Below are positions 34,396 to 35,549 of a stretch of DNA of 35,549 bases, piece by piece. Positions within the stretch are counted from its first letter, which is position 1, and every line of letters begins with the position of its first letter. This stretch comes from Planctomycetota bacterium (GTDB lineage Bacteria; Planctomycetota; Planctomycetia; Pirellulales; Pirellulaceae), in the NCBI GenBank assembly GCA_029979005.1, contig JAPOIJ010000034.1, positions 1 through 35,549 of the forward strand. The letters are read 5' to 3'. The position numbers and the translations under genes were made by a program. The notes under the pieces were generated by a model, which was not told the origin of the DNA, ran no database searches, and saw only the letters and a list, made by a program, of their open reading frames with translations.

Positions 34396-34448
34396 GGTAA
34401 CGCGGTTCCACGGAACTGACTTCCCTGTTGTTATATTAGGCGAAAAAA

Positions 34449-35549
34449 TTGGATCTGCTCGTATTTCCGCATCAATTATTTGAGAATCACCCCGGGCTTA
34501 AGCGGAAGCCGTCGAGGATCGTATTAATTGAGGACAGCCTGTTTTTCGGTGACGCCGAGAATTTTGTCAATTTTCACAAGCAGAAACTTTGGTTGCACCG
34601 CGCGACGATGAAGCGTTATCAGTCCCGTCTTGAGGAACAGGGGTTCGAGACGGTCTACCTCGAGTATTGCCCTGATCCGAGAGCTCTTCAGGTTCAGCTT
34701 GGCAGCCTTCATCGGGGGAAAAAGAAATCTCAATATTCCATGGCGGTAGTGGAGCCTGACGATTACCTCCTCAACCGAAGACTTCAACGTTATGCAGACA
34801 ACTCAGGAGTTGAGTTGAATTTCCTTTCAAACCCCGGATTCCTAAACGGAGTTGCCGAGAATGCTGAGTATCGTGCCGGTAAGAAACGCTGGTTTATGGC
34901 TGATTTTTACAAGTGGCAACGTCGGCGATTGAATCTGCTGATGGAGAAAGATGAGCCGATTGGAGGGAAGTGGAGTTTCGACGAAGAGAATCGGAAGAAG
35001 GTTCCCAAGAAATTGTTGTCTGAAATCCCTCAACTCCTGGAACTGAAAAATGACGACATTGATGAAGAAGCAAGGGCCTACGTCGAAGATCGTTTTGCAG
35101 ATAACCTTGGTGAGATTGAGACGTTGTTTTATCCAACCTCACACAAAGATGCCAAGGCCTGGCTCAAGCATTTTCTAAAACATCGTTTCGAGAAATTCGG
35201 AACCTATGAAGACGCAATTGTCGAAGGCGAATCATGGCTGTGGCACAGCATGCTCACGCCGTCGCTTAACGTCGGACTGTTAACGCCTAAACAGGTTGTC
35301 AAGGCAGCGATTAGTCAGTTTGAGAATTACGAAATTCCGCTCAATTCGGTGGAAGGGTTTGTGCGTCAAATTATCGGTTGGCGAGAGTTTATGCGGGCGA
35401 CTTACCACGACCTCGGTGTGAAGATGAGGACGACTAACCATTGGGGGCATCATCGAAAGATCCCACTGTCCTTTTACGAGGGGACTACCGGAATCACACC
35501 TGTCGATGACACCATTAAGCGGGTGCTGAAAACGGGCTACTGCCATCAC
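34449..35549 (+). CDS. FeS-type cryptochrome/photolyase (deoxyribodipyrimidine photolyase-related), cut by the window edge
   Basis: The 367 codons seen are open to the right edge. The only in-frame start after an upstream TAG is TTG 34449 (AGG upstream at 34438-34440). An N-terminal antenna-binding domain (LLVFPHQLFENHP, IVLIEDSLFF) leads into the helical FAD domain: AGKKRWFMADFYKWQRRRLNLLM, GESWLWHSMLTPSLNVGLLTP and VEGFVRQIIGWREFMRATYH. The last residues are TGYCHH, where the family has the first of four 4Fe-4S cysteines; the other three should lie beyond the edge. This is the prokaryotic PhrB/CryB-like class, known for (6-4) photoproduct repair. Activity here is inferred. Confidence 0.93.
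   Translation, partial: MDLLVFPHQLFENHPGLKRKPSRIVLIEDSLFFGDAENFVNFHKQKLWLHRATMKRYQSRLEEQGFETVYLEYCPDPRALQVQLGSLHRGKKKSQYSMAVVEPDDYLLNRRLQRYADNSGVELNFLSNPGFLNGVAENAEYRAGKKRWFMADFYKWQRRRLNLLMEKDEPIGGKWSFDEENRKKVPKKLLSEIPQLLELKNDDIDEEARAYVEDRFADNLGEIETLFYPTSHKDAKAWLKHFLKHRFEKFGTYEDAIVEGESWLWHSMLTPSLNVGLLTPKQVVKAAISQFENYEIPLNSVEGFVRQIIGWREFMRATYHDLGVKMRTTNHWGHHRKIPLSFYEGTTGITPVDDTIKRVLKTGYCHH

Noticed and set aside
1-35549. CRISPR array, integrase, transposase or toxin-antitoxin genes
   Set aside because: No regular repeat-spacer series was seen, and none of the recognised proteins belongs to these families.

Overview
The window looks like chromosomal DNA of a planctomycete, probably a Pirellulaceae-like, sulfated-glycan-degrading bacterium. 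The inference rests on families that are typical of Planctomycetota when found together: a DUF1501 protein paired with a DUF1549/DUF1553 'planctomycete cytochrome c' protein, a PVC-type dehydrogenase propeller with HEAT repeats, two secreted sulfatases, a formylglycine-generating-enzyme (FGE)-like protein, a bacterial tricorn protease, a PEP-CTERM protein and a right-handed beta-helix protein. Weak Shine-Dalgarno sites and frequent TTG/GTG starts fit this. No database search was possible; families were recognised from motifs.

Layout. 1-3165: the tail of a probable LOG-family protein, a three-zinc-ribbon protein, a zinc-ribbon membrane protein and a CCA-adding-enzyme/poly(A)-polymerase-like nucleotidyltransferase. 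3285-7251 (minus): a DUF1549/DUF1553 cytochrome and a DUF1501 protein, joined by a 14-bp triple tandem repeat. 7338-8522 (plus): a rhodanese and a secreted alpha/beta hydrolase. 8539-13019 (minus): a tricorn protease and an FGE-like protein 26 bp apart. 13397-16682 (minus): a PEP-CTERM protein and a secreted beta-helix protein.

16683-17313 is a 631-bp non-coding 'graveyard'. It holds a decayed gene of the NPYE-type small membrane protein class, a large imperfect hairpin and a degenerate tRNA-Leu whose 3' half is well preserved. It is the best candidate for the scar of a past insertion or rearrangement. CutA and a GNAT-family acetyltransferase follow.

18902-27103 is the main catabolic region. 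A minus-strand series encodes a Gfo/Idh/MocA oxidoreductase, a c-type cytochrome, a PVC-type dehydrogenase fused to a ThuA domain (ATGA overlap with the cytochrome gene) and a sulfatase. It converges on a plus-strand secreted esterase. My inference is an exported pathway that desulfates, deacylates and oxidises a glycan, with cytochromes taking the electrons.

27609-30813 (plus) holds a small membrane-anchored protein, a HEAT-repeat protein, a membrane-anchored endonuclease/exonuclease/phosphatase-family enzyme and a SpoIIAA/STAS-like protein. A second sulfatase (30930-32483, minus) converges on it behind a strong hairpin. The window ends with TspO, heme A synthase (minus) and a divergently transcribed FeS-type cryptochrome/photolyase cut by the right edge. 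No rRNA, intact tRNA, CRISPR array, integrase or transposase was seen.
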